Below, piece by piece: positions 36,941 through 46,869 of a stretch of 64,000 nt of DNA. Under the pieces are notes generated by a model that saw nothing but the letters and a program-made list of their open reading frames with translations, was not told the origin of the DNA and made no database searches. Location of the stretch: NCBI RefSeq assembly GCF_018613805.1, contig NZ_JAGGPL010000002.1, forward strand, positions 165,448-229,447. Direction: 5' to 3'. The DNA comes from Arthrobacter sp. ISL-48 (GTDB lineage: Bacteria > Actinomycetota > Actinomycetes > Actinomycetales > Micrococcaceae). The translations under genes were made by a program, and so were the position numbers. Position 1 is the first letter of the stretch. Each line of letters starts with the position of its first letter.

Positions 36941-38344
36941 ATGGCACAGCCGATAGCAGCCCACCCGGACCGGCTCCTTCCCGCGGATCCCGGCGTGCGG
37001 GCGATCGCCCGCACGCTGTACTCCGCTGTGGAGGGACTCCCGATCATCTCCCCGCACGGCCACGTGGACGCCGCCGTCATCGAACGGAACCTGCCATTCC
37101 CCGATCCTGCCGCACTGCTCGTCACGCCGGACCACTACGTGACGCGGCTGATCCATGCTGGCGGAGTCCCGATGGACCAGCTGGGCCTGGGCGGTTCGAC
37201 GTCGGACTCGCGGCAGGTCTGGCGCAACTTCTGCCAGGCGTGGCCGGCCTTCGAGGGAACGGCGTCCGGATACTGGATCCGGCAGGAATTCGAGCATGTC
37301 TTCGGGGTACACGAAGAACCCACGGCCGCGAATGCGGACAGGATCTTCGACGCCATCTCAGCCAAACTTGGCGAACCAGGCTTCCGGCCACGCGAACTGT
37401 TCAAGGAATTCAATATCGAGGTGCTCGCCACCACGGATGACCCCCTGGATTCCCTTGAAAGCCACGCGGCGCTGGCCGCAGATCCGGCCTTCGCCGGCCG
37501 GGTGCTGCCAACGTTCCGTCCGGACCAGTACCTGAATATCGCCCATCCGGCCTGGAACGAGAACGTGGAACGACTGATTGCCGCCGGCGGCCCAGGTGCT
37601 TCGGGATATGAGGGCTACATCGGCGCGCTCGAAGCGCGACGCCGGCACTTCGTGGAGAATGGCGCCGTATCTGCCGACCATGGAGTCCGGACTCCGGCCA
37701 CCCTCAAACTGGACGACGCCGATGCGGCGCGGATTTTCGAGCGGGCGCGGGCGGGAAACGCCACGCCGGAGGACCGCGATGCCTTCGAGGCCCACATGGT
37801 GTACCAGATGGCCAGGATGTCCGTCGAAGACGGCCTGGTCATGACGATCCATCCCGGCTCGTACCGGAACCACCACGGCCCCACGTTCGAGGCATTTGGC
37901 GCGGACACCGGCCACGACATCCCGTTCGCCGTGAACTACACGGAGGCCATCCGGCCCCTGCTGCAGGACTTCGGCACGGCCAAGGACTTCCATCTGGTGC
38001 TGTTCACCCTGGACGAGACTGTGTTCTCGCGGGAGCTTGCGCCGCTGGCCGGGTTCTACCCCTCCGTCTACATTGGCGCCCCCTGGTGGTTTCTGGACGC
38101 GCCGGATGCGATGCTGCGTTTCCGCGCGGCGGTCACGGAAACGGCAGGTTTTTCCAGGTCCTCGGGATTCATCGATGACACGCGGGCGTTCTGCTCTATC
38201 CCGGCCCGCCACGACACCTCGCGGCGGATCGAGTCAGCATTCCTGGCCCGGCTGGTGGCCGAACACCGGATCAGCGAAGACCGCGCCCAGGAACTGATCG
38301 TGGACATCGTGGATTCCTCGCCGCGACGGGTGTTCAAGCTGTGA
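36941..38344 (+). CDS. uxaC: Glucuronate isomerase
   Basis: A 467-aa uronate isomerase (amidohydrolase-related) turning D-glucuronate into D-fructuronate. The metal motif ISPHGHVD lies near residue 45 and the C-terminal PRRVF ending is intact. Other conserved stretches are IHPGSYRNHH and DDTRAFCSIPARHD. The ATG at 36941 is chosen because it directly follows the upstream stop and the length matches E. coli UxaC (470 aa). It is the first recognisable Ashwell-pathway enzyme of the operon. Confidence 0.93.
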   Translation: MAQPIAAHPDRLLPADPGVRAIARTLYSAVEGLPIISPHGHVDAAVIERNLPFPDPAALLVTPDHYVTRLIHAGGVPMDQLGLGGSTSDSRQVWRNFCQAWPAFEGTASGYWIRQEFEHVFGVHEEPTAANADRIFDAISAKLGEPGFRPRELFKEFNIEVLATTDDPLDSLESHAALAADPAFAGRVLPTFRPDQYLNIAHPAWNENVERLIAAGGPGASGYEGYIGALEARRRHFVENGAVSADHGVRTPATLKLDDADAARIFERARAGNATPEDRDAFEAHMVYQMARMSVEDGLVMTIHPGSYRNHHGPTFEAFGADTGHDIPFAVNYTEAIRPLLQDFGTAKDFHLVLFTLDETVFSRELAPLAGFYPSVYIGAPWWFLDAPDAMLRFRAAVTETAGFSRSSGFIDDTRAFCSIPARHDTSRRIESAFLARLVAEHRISEDRAQELIVDIVDSSPRRVFKL

Positions 38345-39831
38345 CCGGCGGCCAACTGCCTAGGCTGGACCGGACGTTCTGGCCGCTGCCCCAAGCGCCG
38401 GTGAGGATCGTGCACCTGGGCCTCGGAGCATTCCATCGCTCACATCAGGCCTGGTACACCCAGCACGCCCCGGATGCGGCGGACTGGGGGATCGCCGCCT
38501 TCACCGGCCGCCGCCCGGACGCTGCCCTGGCTTTGGCGGCGCAGGACGGCCTGTTCACGATCATTGATCGGTCAGGCAACGGCGACGACTTTGAAGTCAT
38601 CGGAAGCATTGTGGAAGCAGTGGACGGCGCCGACGTCGGACGCCTCTGTGAGCTGGTGTCCGCCCCTGAGACTGCGGTGGTCACCCTGACCATCACGGAG
38701 GCCGCCTACGGCCTGGCCTCGGACGGCAGCTTCGACGCCGGCTCCTCCGCCGTGGCTGGCGATCTCGCCGTGCTGGCCGGCGGCACGGGTACGGCTGGCA
38801 ACGCCGGTCCAGCAGTGACACCCACGACGCCGTTGGGCCGGCTGGTCCTGGCCCTCGCCGCCCGCAGGGACGCGGGGGCTGGACCGGTCGCCGTCGTCAG
38901 TTGCGACAACCTCTCAGGGAACGGTGAGGTTGCCCGCCGTGCCATCGTCGGCTTGGCGGAGGCCTGGGACATGGACGTGGCGGCCTGGATCGCGGAAAAC
39001 GTCAGTTTTGTCAGTTCGTCCGTTGACCGGATTACCCCGCGGACCACCGACGCGGATGTTGCTGAAGTGGAGGAGCGCTGCGGTTACCGCGACGGCTCGC
39101 CGGTGGTGGCAGAGCCCTTCCGCGACTGGGTGCTGAGCGGTGACTTCCCGGCCGGCCGGCCCCGCTGGGAGGACGCGGGCGCCGTCGTCGTGGATGACAT
39201 TGAACCGTACGAAAACCGCAAACTCTGGCTCCTGAACGGCGCGCACTCGCTCCTGGCATATGCGGGGCAGTTGCGTGGCCACACCACGGTGGCTGAGGCC
39301 CTCGAGGATCCGCTCTGCAGGGAGGCTGTGGAGGCGTTCTGGGATGAGGCGTCCGCGCACCTGCCGGAGGAGGATCTCCACATTCCCGAGTACCGCGAGG
39401 CGCTGCGCGCCAGGTTCGGCAACAGGCGGATAGCCCACCACCTTTCGCAGATCGCGGCGGACGGCACCACCAAACTGCGCATGCGGGCCCTGCCGGTCCT
39501 GGTGGCCGAAAGATCCGAGGGCCGCTCCGGAGCGGGCAGCGCGCTGATGCTGGCCGCATGGATTGACTACGTGGGCCAGGAGGATTCGGTGCAGGACCCG
39601 CTGTCGTCTGCCATCCGCACAGCCAACGGGTCGGCGGGGCACGAGCGCGTGGCCACCCTCCTCAACCTTGTCAGTCCGCAACTCTCGGACGACCCGGAAA
39701 TCGTGTCCTTGGTGGCCTCCCGTTGCGGGACACTCACCACGGACACCTCAGAAGGCGCAGACGCCACCGACAGCGGTGGCAGTACGTCCGCCACCTCCGC
39801 ACCGCACCTGATTCCCGGAAGGAACAGCTGA
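38341..39831 (+). CDS. uxuB: Mannitol dehydrogenase-family reductase, likely fructuronate reductase
   Basis: A 496-aa long-chain polyol dehydrogenase. The N-terminal nucleotide region is [16 protein letters not shown] and the catalytic Lys/Asn region [16 protein letters not shown]. It starts at GTG 38341 overlapping the uxaC stop (GTGA). Position between uxaC and mannonate dehydratase makes D-fructuronate to D-mannonate the expected reaction. The fold alone could also serve mannitol or tagaturonate. The tail is low complexity (Ser/Thr/Asp). Confidence 0.88.
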   Translation: MTGGQLPRLDRTFWPLPQAPVRIVHLGLGAFHRSHQAWYTQHAPDAADWGIAAFTGRRPDAALALAAQDGLFTIIDRSGNGDDFEVIGSIVEAVDGADVGRLCELVSAPETAVVTLTITEAAYGLASDGSFDAGSSAVAGDLAVLAGGTGTAGNAGPAVTPTTPLGRLVLALAARRDAGAGPVAVVSCDNLSGNGEVARRAIVGLAEAWDMDVAAWIAENVSFVSSSVDRITPRTTDADVAEVEERCGYRDGSPVVAEPFRDWVLSGDFPAGRPRWEDAGAVVVDDIEPYENRKLWLLNGAHSLLAYAGQLRGHTTVAEALEDPLCREAVEAFWDEASAHLPEEDLHIPEYREALRARFGNRRIAHHLSQIAADGTTKLRMRALPVLVAERSEGRSGAGSALMLAAWIDYVGQEDSVQDPLSSAIRTANGSAGHERVATLLNLVSPQLSDDPEIVSLVASRCGTLTTDTSEGADATDSGGSTSATSAPHLIPGRNS

Positions 39832-39836
39832 AGTTC

Positions 39837-41066
39837 ATGAAGATCGTCGCAGCAGAAGTATTTGTCACCAGCCCGTCCCGTAACTTCGTGACACTCAGGA
39901 TCACCACGGAGGACGGTGTGACCGGTATCGGTGATGCCACCCTGAACGGCCGTGAGCTTGCGGTCGCCGCGTACCTGAAGGAGCATGTGGCCCAGCTGCT
40001 GATCGGCAAGGACCCGCACCGGATCGAGGACACCTGGCAGTTCCTGTACCGCAGCGCCTACTGGCGCCGCGGTCCGGTGACGATGGCGGCGATCGCCGCG
40101 GTGGACATGGCCCTGTGGGACATCAAGGGGAAGATGGCGGGGATGCCGGTTTACCAGCTCCTTGGCGGTGCTTCCCGCAACGGGCTGCGGGCCTACGGTC
40201 ACGCCTCGGGCGCCGACATTCCGGCATTGTTTGATTCCGTCCGGGAGCACCTGGAACTCGGCTACAAGTCGGTCCGGATCCAGACCGCCGTACCCGGCAT
40301 CAAGGCCCTGTACGGCGTAGCTGCCCAGGCGCAGGCCTCGGGCGAGCGTTACGACTACGAGCCCGCCGGCCGCGGCGCCTTCCCGGTGGAGGAGGACTGG
40401 GACACCCGGGCCTACCTGCGCCACCTGCCTTCGGTGTTCGAGGCGGTCCGGAACGAGTTCGGCCCGGAGATCCCGCTGCTGCACGACGGCCACCACCGGA
40501 TGACGCCCATCCAGGCCGCGAAGCTGGGCAAGGCTTTGGAGCCTTATGACCTGTTCTGGCTGGAGGACTGCACTCCGGCCGAGAACCAGGAGGCCTTGCG
40601 CCTGGTCCGCCAGCACACCACCACCCCGCTGGCCATCGGTGAAATCTTCAACACCGTGTACGACTACCAGACCATCATTAAGGAACAGCTCATCGACTAC
40701 GTCCGGGCCGCTTCCACCCACTTTGGCGGCATTTCCCCGTTGAAGAAGGTCATGGACTTCGCCGCGCAGTACCAGATCAAGTCCGGTTTCCACGGCCCCA
40801 CCGACATCTCTCCGGTCGGCTTCGCCGCGCAGCTGCACGTGGGCCTGGCCATCCACAACTACGGCATCCAGGAATACATGCAGCACTCGGACAAGACCAA
40901 CGAGGTCTTCGAGCAGTCCATGACCTTTGTTGATGGATACCTGCACCCGGGCGACAAGCCAGGCATCGGAGTCGAGTTCAACGAGGATGCCGCAGCCGCC
41001 TTCCCCTACCAGCAGGCCTACCTGCCCTACAACCGCCTCGTGGACGGCACGGTGCATGACTGGTGA
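39837..41066 (+). CDS. manD: Mannonate dehydratase, enolase superfamily (ManD)
   Basis: A 409-aa enolase-superfamily acid sugar dehydratase, making 2-keto-3-deoxygluconate from D-mannonate. Metal ligands are visible in [21 protein letters not shown] and AIGEIFNT. The His-containing [11 protein letters not shown] is a ManD marker, and the N-terminal [13 protein letters not shown] is the usual start. The ATG at 39837 has AAGGAAC upstream. Low-efficiency ManD relatives can prefer other acid sugars, but uxaC and uxuB upstream fit D-mannonate. Confidence 0.92.
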   Translation: MKIVAAEVFVTSPSRNFVTLRITTEDGVTGIGDATLNGRELAVAAYLKEHVAQLLIGKDPHRIEDTWQFLYRSAYWRRGPVTMAAIAAVDMALWDIKGKMAGMPVYQLLGGASRNGLRAYGHASGADIPALFDSVREHLELGYKSVRIQTAVPGIKALYGVAAQAQASGERYDYEPAGRGAFPVEEDWDTRAYLRHLPSVFEAVRNEFGPEIPLLHDGHHRMTPIQAAKLGKALEPYDLFWLEDCTPAENQEALRLVRQHTTTPLAIGEIFNTVYDYQTIIKEQLIDYVRAASTHFGGISPLKKVMDFAAQYQIKSGFHGPTDISPVGFAAQLHVGLAIHNYGIQEYMQHSDKTNEVFEQSMTFVDGYLHPGDKPGIGVEFNEDAAAAFPYQQAYLPYNRLVDGTVHDW

Positions 41067-41101
41067 GAAAAACATCACTGGTGAGAAGGCACGACTGGTG
41101 A
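41059..41101 (+). repeat. Triple ACTGGTGA direct repeat at the manD / fusion-gene junction
   Basis: ACTGGTGA occurs at 41059-41066, 41077-41084 and 41094-41101, spaced 18 and 17 nt. The first copy holds the manD stop. The last copy contains the probable GTG start of the next gene. Small tandem duplication of an original stop/start overlap would explain this. Confidence 0.6.
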
Positions 41102-43470
41102 CTGCTGGCGTATCCATCTCACCGCAAGAAACCACGCCCTCACCGGCAGGGGCGGACAAACTCCGCATCGTCGTGATGGGCGTTTCCGGCTGCGGTAAGA
41201 CCACCATCGGCGACCTCGTGGCGCGCGGGCTGGGCCTACCGTTTCTCGACGGCGATTCCCTCCATCCGGTGGAAAACGTCGCCAAGATGGCAGCCGGCAC
41301 GCCCCTGACGGACGAGGACCGCTGGCCCTGGCTCGCCACCGTAGGATCGGAACTCGCCGCTGCCGGAGACGGCGGCCTGGTGCTCGCCTGCTCAGCCCTG
41401 CGCCGGAGCTACCGCGACGCCATCCGGGCCCAGGCCCCGGACACCCTGTTCCTTCACCTGGATGGCAGCAAAGAGGTGCTGGGAGCGCGAATCGAGGGGC
41501 GGTCCGGGCATTTCATGCCGCCCGCATTGCTGGAGTCCCAGTTGGCAACCCTGGAACCGCTTGAGGCGGACGAGGCAGGGATGGTGGTGGACATCGCCGC
41601 CCCTGTTGACGCCGTCGTGGCGGCGGCGCTGGCCGGCATCCCGGGTGTTGCCACAGGCGCCAGGACCCAACCCGCCCAACCCGCCCAACCCGCCAAGACT
41701 GCCAGCAGCGGAGGCACCGGGGTGCGCCAGCCCGACGTCGACCTTCAGGCAGCGCCTTTCAACCTGGACGATGCGGCTATCGCCTGGGTGGAGTCCGTCC
41801 TCGGGTCGATGACGCTCGAGGAAAAGATCGGGCAGCTTTTCATCAACCACAACAATGACTACTCCCCGGAGTACCTTGACGGCGTCCTGGACGCCTACCA
41901 CGTCGGCGGGATGCGTTACCGTCCCGGCCCATCCTCCGCAGTCCAGGAGCACATCCGGTATGCCCAGTCGAAAACCAAGGTGCCGCTGCTGATAGCGTCC
42001 AACCCTGAAATGGGCGGTGCCGGAAGCTGCGATGACGGCACCTTCGTCTGCACGCACCTGCAGGCCGGCTCGCACCCGGACAAGTCCATCGCCCGGCAAA
42101 TGGGGCAGGTGGCCGGAGCGGAGACCGCGGCCCTTGGCTGCAACTGGGCGTTCGCCCCGGTTGTGGACATCCACTACAACTGGCGGAACACGGTCATCTC
42201 CACCCGATCCTTCGGCAACACACCTGAGATTGTGGTGGAGCGGGCCAAGGAATACTTCGACGGCATCAGCGAGTCGCCAACTGTCTGCGCCATGAAGCAC
42301 TTTCCGGGCGATGGCGTGGATGAGCGTGACCAGCATGTGGTCACGTCCTACAACACCCTTGGCTACGAGGAGTGGAACCGAAGCTACGGGCACGTGTACC
42401 GCGAGCTGATCGGCCACGGTGTGCAGTCCATCATGATCGGCCACATCGGGGCGCCGGAACTGTCCCGGCACTTCCGTCCCGGCATGGCAGACAGGGACAT
42501 CCTGCCGGCAACCCTGTCTCCCGAGCTGCTCCAGGACCTGCTGCGCGGCGAGCTCGGCTTCAACGGGCTCATCCTCACCGATGCATCACAGATGATCGGC
42601 CTGACCCAGGCCATGAAGCGCAAGGACCTGGTCCCGGCCACCATCGCGGCCGGCTGCGACATGTTCCTGTTCTTCCGCAACCCCGCCGAGGACTTCCAGT
42701 ACATGATGGACGGCTACAAGTCCGGCATCATCACGGAGCAGCGGCTGCACAACGCCCTGCGCCGGATCCTGGCCCTGAAGGCCTCCCTCGGGCTGCACAC
42801 AACGCCACGGGCGGAGCTGGTCCCTCCTCAAGAAGCGCTTGCCGTCATCGGCAGCGAGGCACACCGTGCCGTCGCCGCGGAAATCGCTGACAAGACCGTC
42901 ACCCTGGTCAAGGACACGGCCAACAACCTGCCCGTCACGCCGGAAACGCACAAACGCATCCGCCTGTACGGCATCTCGGGTGGCTCCGACTTCACGCGCG
43001 GCGACCCCCTCGCCTACCTTGGCATCGTCCAGGACGAGCTGGAGAAAGCAGGCTTTGAGGTGCACCTGTTCCGGACCGCGGAGCAACGCGAAGCTGCGGG
43101 GGAGACCGGAACCAACTTCATGTCTGTCATCTCGGAGGAAGCCACGGGCGACTACGCGGAGAAGTACGATGCCGCGCTTGTCTTCGCGAACGTCAAGGGC
43201 TTCGCCCAGGAGGCGGCCATCCGGATCAAGTGGTCCTCGCCGATGGCCGCGGAAATCCCGTGGTATGCCACCGAGGTTCCCACCATCTTCGTTTCGCTGA
43301 ACCAGCCCAACCACCTGATCGACGTCCCCATGGTCAGGACCGCCATCCATGCCCATGCGGGAACACGCGAGGCGATCCGGGCCACCGTTGAAAAGATCCA
43401 GGGAAAGTCCGAATTCCAGGGCACGTTCAATGAGAATGTCTTCTGCAATTCGTTTGATACGAGGCTCTGA
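41098..43470 (+). CDS. Gluconokinase-GH3 glycosidase fusion protein
   Basis: One uninterrupted ORF of about 790 aa. GTG 41098 is preferred for its GAGAAGG site; ATG 41056 is an in-frame alternative. Residues 20-185 are a GntK-type gluconate kinase with Walker A MGVSGCGKTT, DGDSLHP, ACSALRRSYRD and RSGHFMPPALLESQLATLE. A linker rich in QPAQPAQPAK joins it to a GH3 domain (about 225-600) with KIGQLFINHN, VCAMKHFPGDGVDERDQH as in NagZ-like enzymes, and a nucleophile candidate Asp near 495 in ILTDASQM. A C-terminal GH3-type sandwich domain runs to the end. It would both split a glycoside and phosphorylate gluconate or a related acid. I know of no described example. No signal peptide, so it is cytoplasmic. 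Confidence 0.85.
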   Translation: MTAGVSISPQETTPSPAGADKLRIVVMGVSGCGKTTIGDLVARGLGLPFLDGDSLHPVENVAKMAAGTPLTDEDRWPWLATVGSELAAAGDGGLVLACSALRRSYRDAIRAQAPDTLFLHLDGSKEVLGARIEGRSGHFMPPALLESQLATLEPLEADEAGMVVDIAAPVDAVVAAALAGIPGVATGARTQPAQPAQPAKTASSGGTGVRQPDVDLQAAPFNLDDAAIAWVESVLGSMTLEEKIGQLFINHNNDYSPEYLDGVLDAYHVGGMRYRPGPSSAVQEHIRYAQSKTKVPLLIASNPEMGGAGSCDDGTFVCTHLQAGSHPDKSIARQMGQVAGAETAALGCNWAFAPVVDIHYNWRNTVISTRSFGNTPEIVVERAKEYFDGISESPTVCAMKHFPGDGVDERDQHVVTSYNTLGYEEWNRSYGHVYRELIGHGVQSIMIGHIGAPELSRHFRPGMADRDILPATLSPELLQDLLRGELGFNGLILTDASQMIGLTQAMKRKDLVPATIAAGCDMFLFFRNPAEDFQYMMDGYKSGIITEQRLHNALRRILALKASLGLHTTPRAELVPPQEALAVIGSEAHRAVAAEIADKTVTLVKDTANNLPVTPETHKRIRLYGISGGSDFTRGDPLAYLGIVQDELEKAGFEVHLFRTAEQREAAGETGTNFMSVISEEATGDYAEKYDAALVFANVKGFAQEAAIRIKWSSPMAAEIPWYATEVPTIFVSLNQPNHLIDVPMVRTAIHAHAGTREAIRATVEKIQGKSEFQGTFNENVFCNSFDTRL

Positions 43471-43573
43471 CCCCGGTCCACATCGGCAGGAGATCCCGGC
43501 GGAGCGTCAGCGCACGGAACAGACCGGTTGCGTGGCAACTGTCACAAATCCCGCAACCACTAAACTGGAGCCC

Positions 43574-44158
43574 ATGACTTCTTCCACTGACTTTGCGGCC
43601 GACACCGCCACTGCCCGTGCCCGCCTGCTGGAACTGATCAAGGAGCTTGCCGTGGTCCGCGGCAAGGTGATCCTCTCCAGCGGTGCAGAAGCCGATTACT
43701 ACATCGACCTGCGCCGCATCACGCTCCACCACGAGGCCTCCAAGCTGGTGGGGCAGGTCATGCTGGCCCTGGTCGACGACGCCGGCATCGACTTTGAGTG
43801 CGCCGGTGGGCTGACCATGGGCGCCGACCCGGTGGGCACGGCAGTGATGCACGCCGCCGTGGACGCCGGACGGAACGTTGACGCCTTTGTGGTCCGAAAG
43901 GCCCAGAAGTCTTACGGCATGGGCCGCCAGGTTGAGGGCCCGTCAGTGGAAGGGCGCAAAGTACTGGTGCTCGAGGACACCTCCACCACTGGCGGTTCAG
44001 CGCTGACCGCCGTCGAGGGCGTCAAGAACGCCGGAGGCAACGTGGTTGCCGTCGCGGTCATCGTGGACCGGGACACCGGTGCCAAGGAAAAGATCGAAGC
44101 CGAGACCGGCGTGCCGTACCTGTTCGCCTTCGGCAAGGACGAGCTGGGACTGGCCTAA
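43574..44158 (+). CDS. pyrE: Orotate phosphoribosyltransferase
   Basis: A 194-aa type I PRTase joining orotate and PRPP to OMP in pyrimidine synthesis. The PRPP-binding loop is VLVLEDTSTTGGS near residues 130-142, the flexible-loop region is VRKAQKSYGMGRQVEG, and the N-terminal ILSSGAEADYYIDLR is standard. The ATG at 43574 fits family length. A TAAACT -10-like hexamer lies only 13 nt upstream, suggesting a short leader. The longer open frame is not coding. Confidence 0.95.
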   Translation: MTSSTDFAADTATARARLLELIKELAVVRGKVILSSGAEADYYIDLRRITLHHEASKLVGQVMLALVDDAGIDFECAGGLTMGADPVGTAVMHAAVDAGRNVDAFVVRKAQKSYGMGRQVEGPSVEGRKVLVLEDTSTTGGSALTAVEGVKNAGGNVVAVAVIVDRDTGAKEKIEAETGVPYLFAFGKDELGLA

Positions 44159-44297
44159 CCCGGCCGGTCCCGCCAGCTGGCGCCGGGAGCGGCTGGCACC
44201 TGACGGACAGGGCCTGACCTGCGGGGTTGGACTCGTGCCTGAGGGTGACTTACCATTTGCCGTAACCCACTTCAGGATCCTTTGGAGAACGTGCACC

Positions 44298-45056
44298 ATG
44301 CTCCCGCCAGAACAGCCCTTGAGCACCACCGAGCAAATCCAGAACCTTATTCTGGAAAGCGCCGATTTCGAGGGCTTCCTCAATGAACTAGCCCGGTTCT
44401 CTGCCCACCAAATGGCGGGTGACGGCGACGACGCGCTGTGCGGCATCACGCTGCTCCGAGACCGCAAGGCTGCCACGATCGGCTGGAGCAGTGATGCCGC
44501 CCGGGAAGTGGATCAAATCCAGTACTCACTGTCTCAGGGCCCATGCCTCACGGCAGCGGAGGAAGAGCGCGAAGTCCACGTGCCGGACCTGTTCGAGGAA
44601 GACCGGTGGGGACCGGACTACGCCAACGCAGTGGCGTCCCACGGGCTGCGGTCCGTGCTGTCGCTGCCCTTCGACCTGCAGGGGGACGCCAAAGCAGCCT
44701 TGAATCTCTATTCGGACGCGCCGCGCAAGTTCGATGAACGCGCGGCTGCAAAGGCCAGGGGATACACCCGGGAAATCTCCCAGGCGCTCCGTCTGGCCGT
44801 ACGGTTTTCGCTCCATACGGACAGCGCGGCCAACCTGCGCGCGACGCTGGAATCCCGGACCATCATCGACATTGCGGTGGGGATTGTTATGGCCCAAAAC
44901 CGGTGCAGCCAGGACGCTGCGATCAGGATCCTCACCGAGGCGTCCAGCAACAGCAACACCAAGCTGCGCGACATCGCCAAATCCTTGGTGGAGTCGGTGG
45001 GCGGGACGGGAACGCGCACCCACTACCAGGAGCCTGACCAGGTGCAGGCCGGCTAG
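44298..45056 (+). CDS. GAF-ANTAR RNA-binding response protein
   Basis: A 252-aa cytoplasmic sensor with an N-terminal GAF domain (about 15-160; SQGPCLTAAEEEREV, LRSVLSLPFDLQG). It has a C-terminal ANTAR domain (about 180-235; IDIAVGIVMAQNRCSQDAAIRIL). ANTAR proteins bind paired hexaloop hairpins in mRNA and stop termination. The ATG at 44298 is preferred to the long upstream extension. The GAF ligand is unknown. A STAS protein gene follows about 100 nt later. Confidence 0.9.
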   Translation: MLPPEQPLSTTEQIQNLILESADFEGFLNELARFSAHQMAGDGDDALCGITLLRDRKAATIGWSSDAAREVDQIQYSLSQGPCLTAAEEEREVHVPDLFEEDRWGPDYANAVASHGLRSVLSLPFDLQGDAKAALNLYSDAPRKFDERAAAKARGYTREISQALRLAVRFSLHTDSAANLRATLESRTIIDIAVGIVMAQNRCSQDAAIRILTEASSNSNTKLRDIAKSLVESVGGTGTRTHYQEPDQVQAG

Positions 45057-45153
45057 GAACTCCTCATTTTCCGGCTTGTGCCGGAACTGCAGGGAGGTTA
45101 CGCTTGCGGAGGTTGAGCCGTCGGCCATAGAAGCAGCCTTTTTTGGAGTACCT

Positions 45154-45759
45154 ATGGACCGCAAACTGCATGCCCTCGTTAAGCTCAACGTCGTCACCGA
45201 CGTTGTCAGGATCGACGTCCAGGGGAGCCTCAATCAGGAATCCCGGCCCTCCCTCGTCCATATCATCCGCCGCGTCCGGAGCATGGGGATCAGCTCCCAC
45301 ATCCGCGTTGACCTTTCCGGTGCAGCGTTTATCGAATCAGCGGCACTCGCAGGCCTCCGGAATGATCTCAACGCTATTGACGGTGAGACGTTTACAGGAC
45401 TTGATGGGGAAGGCGTTTCGCTGCAGTTGACCGCCGCAGCTAGGGGCGGGGCTGCCTCGGCCGGCATTATGGAGCGGTCGCTGGCCATTACGGATCTGCT
45501 CGCCGGCGGATTCACGGATGGGCCCAGCGTGGCCGACTCGCCGGGCCAGGGGCTGTTGGAGGGCCGCGCCCTCGCGGACTATTCCGACGACGAACTCCTG
45601 GCTGCCAGCGACTCGCTCTTTGCCATGTTGGACACTCCCGAGGCGTTCGCCGGATCGGACCTGCTGGCGCGGTACAACGACGTCGGCCACGAGATTTCCC
45701 GGCGGCAACCTGAAGGCGGCGTGTTTCAGCCGGAGGCAGGGGAGGAGGCCGTCAGCTGA
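45154..45759 (+). CDS. STAS-domain protein (anti-sigma-antagonist-like)
   Basis: A 201-aa protein whose first 110 residues form a STAS domain: VKLNVVTDVVRIDVQGSLN, VDLSGAAFIESAALAGLRND. The site SGAAFIES is the place where SpoIIAA-type antagonists are phosphorylated on Ser. The C-terminal 80 residues are helical and acidic (DYSDDELLAASDSLFAMLD) and unlike other STAS proteins I know. The ATG at 45154 has TTTTGGAGTACCT. Its location after a GAF-ANTAR gene suggests shared signalling. Confidence 0.8.
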   Translation: MDRKLHALVKLNVVTDVVRIDVQGSLNQESRPSLVHIIRRVRSMGISSHIRVDLSGAAFIESAALAGLRNDLNAIDGETFTGLDGEGVSLQLTAAARGGAASAGIMERSLAITDLLAGGFTDGPSVADSPGQGLLEGRALADYSDDELLAASDSLFAMLDTPEAFAGSDLLARYNDVGHEISRRQPEGGVFQPEAGEEAVS

Positions 45760-45849
45760 AGTAGCATCCCCTGGTGGCCGCAGGCACGTAGTTGCAGGTA
45801 CAGGTTCCCCTGTGGCTACGGTAGAGGTGTGCCGCAAAAGGGGGAACCA

Positions 45850-46869
45850 GTGCAACAGGAACAGCCTTGCACTTCTGAAGCGCGGCTGCTCGCTGCCGCC
45901 GCAGGCCTTCGGCGGTTCTCGCGCCGCGGCTTCCTTCTGGGAGCCGGCGCCTCATCCCTGCTCGCCGCGGACATGCTGTTTACCCGGCGGATCCAGGCTG
46001 AGCGCAGGGCCAGCAAGATCCTGACGGTTCCTGACGGCTTCGCCGACGCCTACTATCCGGAGGCCAGCTGGTTCCTTTTCCCGGGCTACAAGACCAGCTG
46101 GGAAGAAGCCCTATGGATTCTGAACTCACTCCGCGGGGCGCTGAACAAGCGCGGCCAGCTGGCCGCGGTGGGCTATTCCAACTTGGGGCTGGAGATCGAT
46201 GAGCTGGTCATCGCAGTCCTTGAGCACATCCGGGTGAAAAAGCTGACAAGGCTCTTTTTCTACGGGCACAGCTTCGGAGGCATGGTTGCCACCGAGGTGG
46301 CCTATAAGCTGCGGGAACTCGCTGGCGTGGAAGTCGAGTTCATCCTGCTCGATTCCAGCCCCTACAACAAGAACGATGTCCTCGACCAGAGCTGGTTCGA
46401 CGGCGTGGTGTTCCTTTACGAAAGTGGCGTCCGCCTCCCCTCGGTGGTGCGGGGCGGTTATGAGTTGGGTGAGCGCGTGATCCACAAGGACGAGCGTTCG
46501 TGGCGCCAGATCCTGGACCAGACCATGGAGCAGCTGTCTCCCATTGCACCGTCCACCCTGCTCATCCAGACCGAGTCAGACTACATTTACCACTTTGACG
46601 GGACCGTTTTCAAAGACAAGATAGGCGGGACACGGATGGCCTTTGTCGGCAACCCTGGGGACAAGACAGTCGACTATGGGACTGCACGGGACAAGTGGGC
46701 GGTGGCATACCAATCCAACATGGTGTCCTCTGACCAGCAAACTGACGGCGCCAGGCCGGCGCACGCCAGCCCGGGATGGAACCCTGCCATCTACAGCCCC
46801 ATCGTCGAGCGCCTAATGAATGACTACTTCCCCTTGCCCGGCGGCGGAACCAGGGTGACCGTCTTCTAG
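45850..46869 (+). CDS. Tat-exported alpha/beta hydrolase
   Basis: A 339-aa secreted hydrolase. The N-terminus has a twin-arginine signal (FSRRGFLLGAGASSLLAADM). The nucleophile elbow is GHSFGGMVA near residue 140. The GTG at 45850 is preferred because AAGGGGG lies 5 nt upstream; an in-frame GTG at 45829 would add 7 residues. Candidate Asp and His lie in the C-terminal third. The substrate (ester, lipid or lactone) is not recognisable. It overlaps the converging HAD gene's stop. Confidence 0.8.
   Translation: MQQEQPCTSEARLLAAAAGLRRFSRRGFLLGAGASSLLAADMLFTRRIQAERRASKILTVPDGFADAYYPEASWFLFPGYKTSWEEALWILNSLRGALNKRGQLAAVGYSNLGLEIDELVIAVLEHIRVKKLTRLFFYGHSFGGMVATEVAYKLRELAGVEVEFILLDSSPYNKNDVLDQSWFDGVVFLYESGVRLPSVVRGGYELGERVIHKDERSWRQILDQTMEQLSPIAPSTLLIQTESDYIYHFDGTVFKDKIGGTRMAFVGNPGDKTVDYGTARDKWAVAYQSNMVSSDQQTDGARPAHASPGWNPAIYSPIVERLMNDYFPLPGGGTRVTVF

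Noticed and set aside
39567..41339. Very long minus-strand frame across uxuB, manD and the kinase
   Set aside because: Antisense to three well-supported genes; composition is typical of GC-rich shadow frames.
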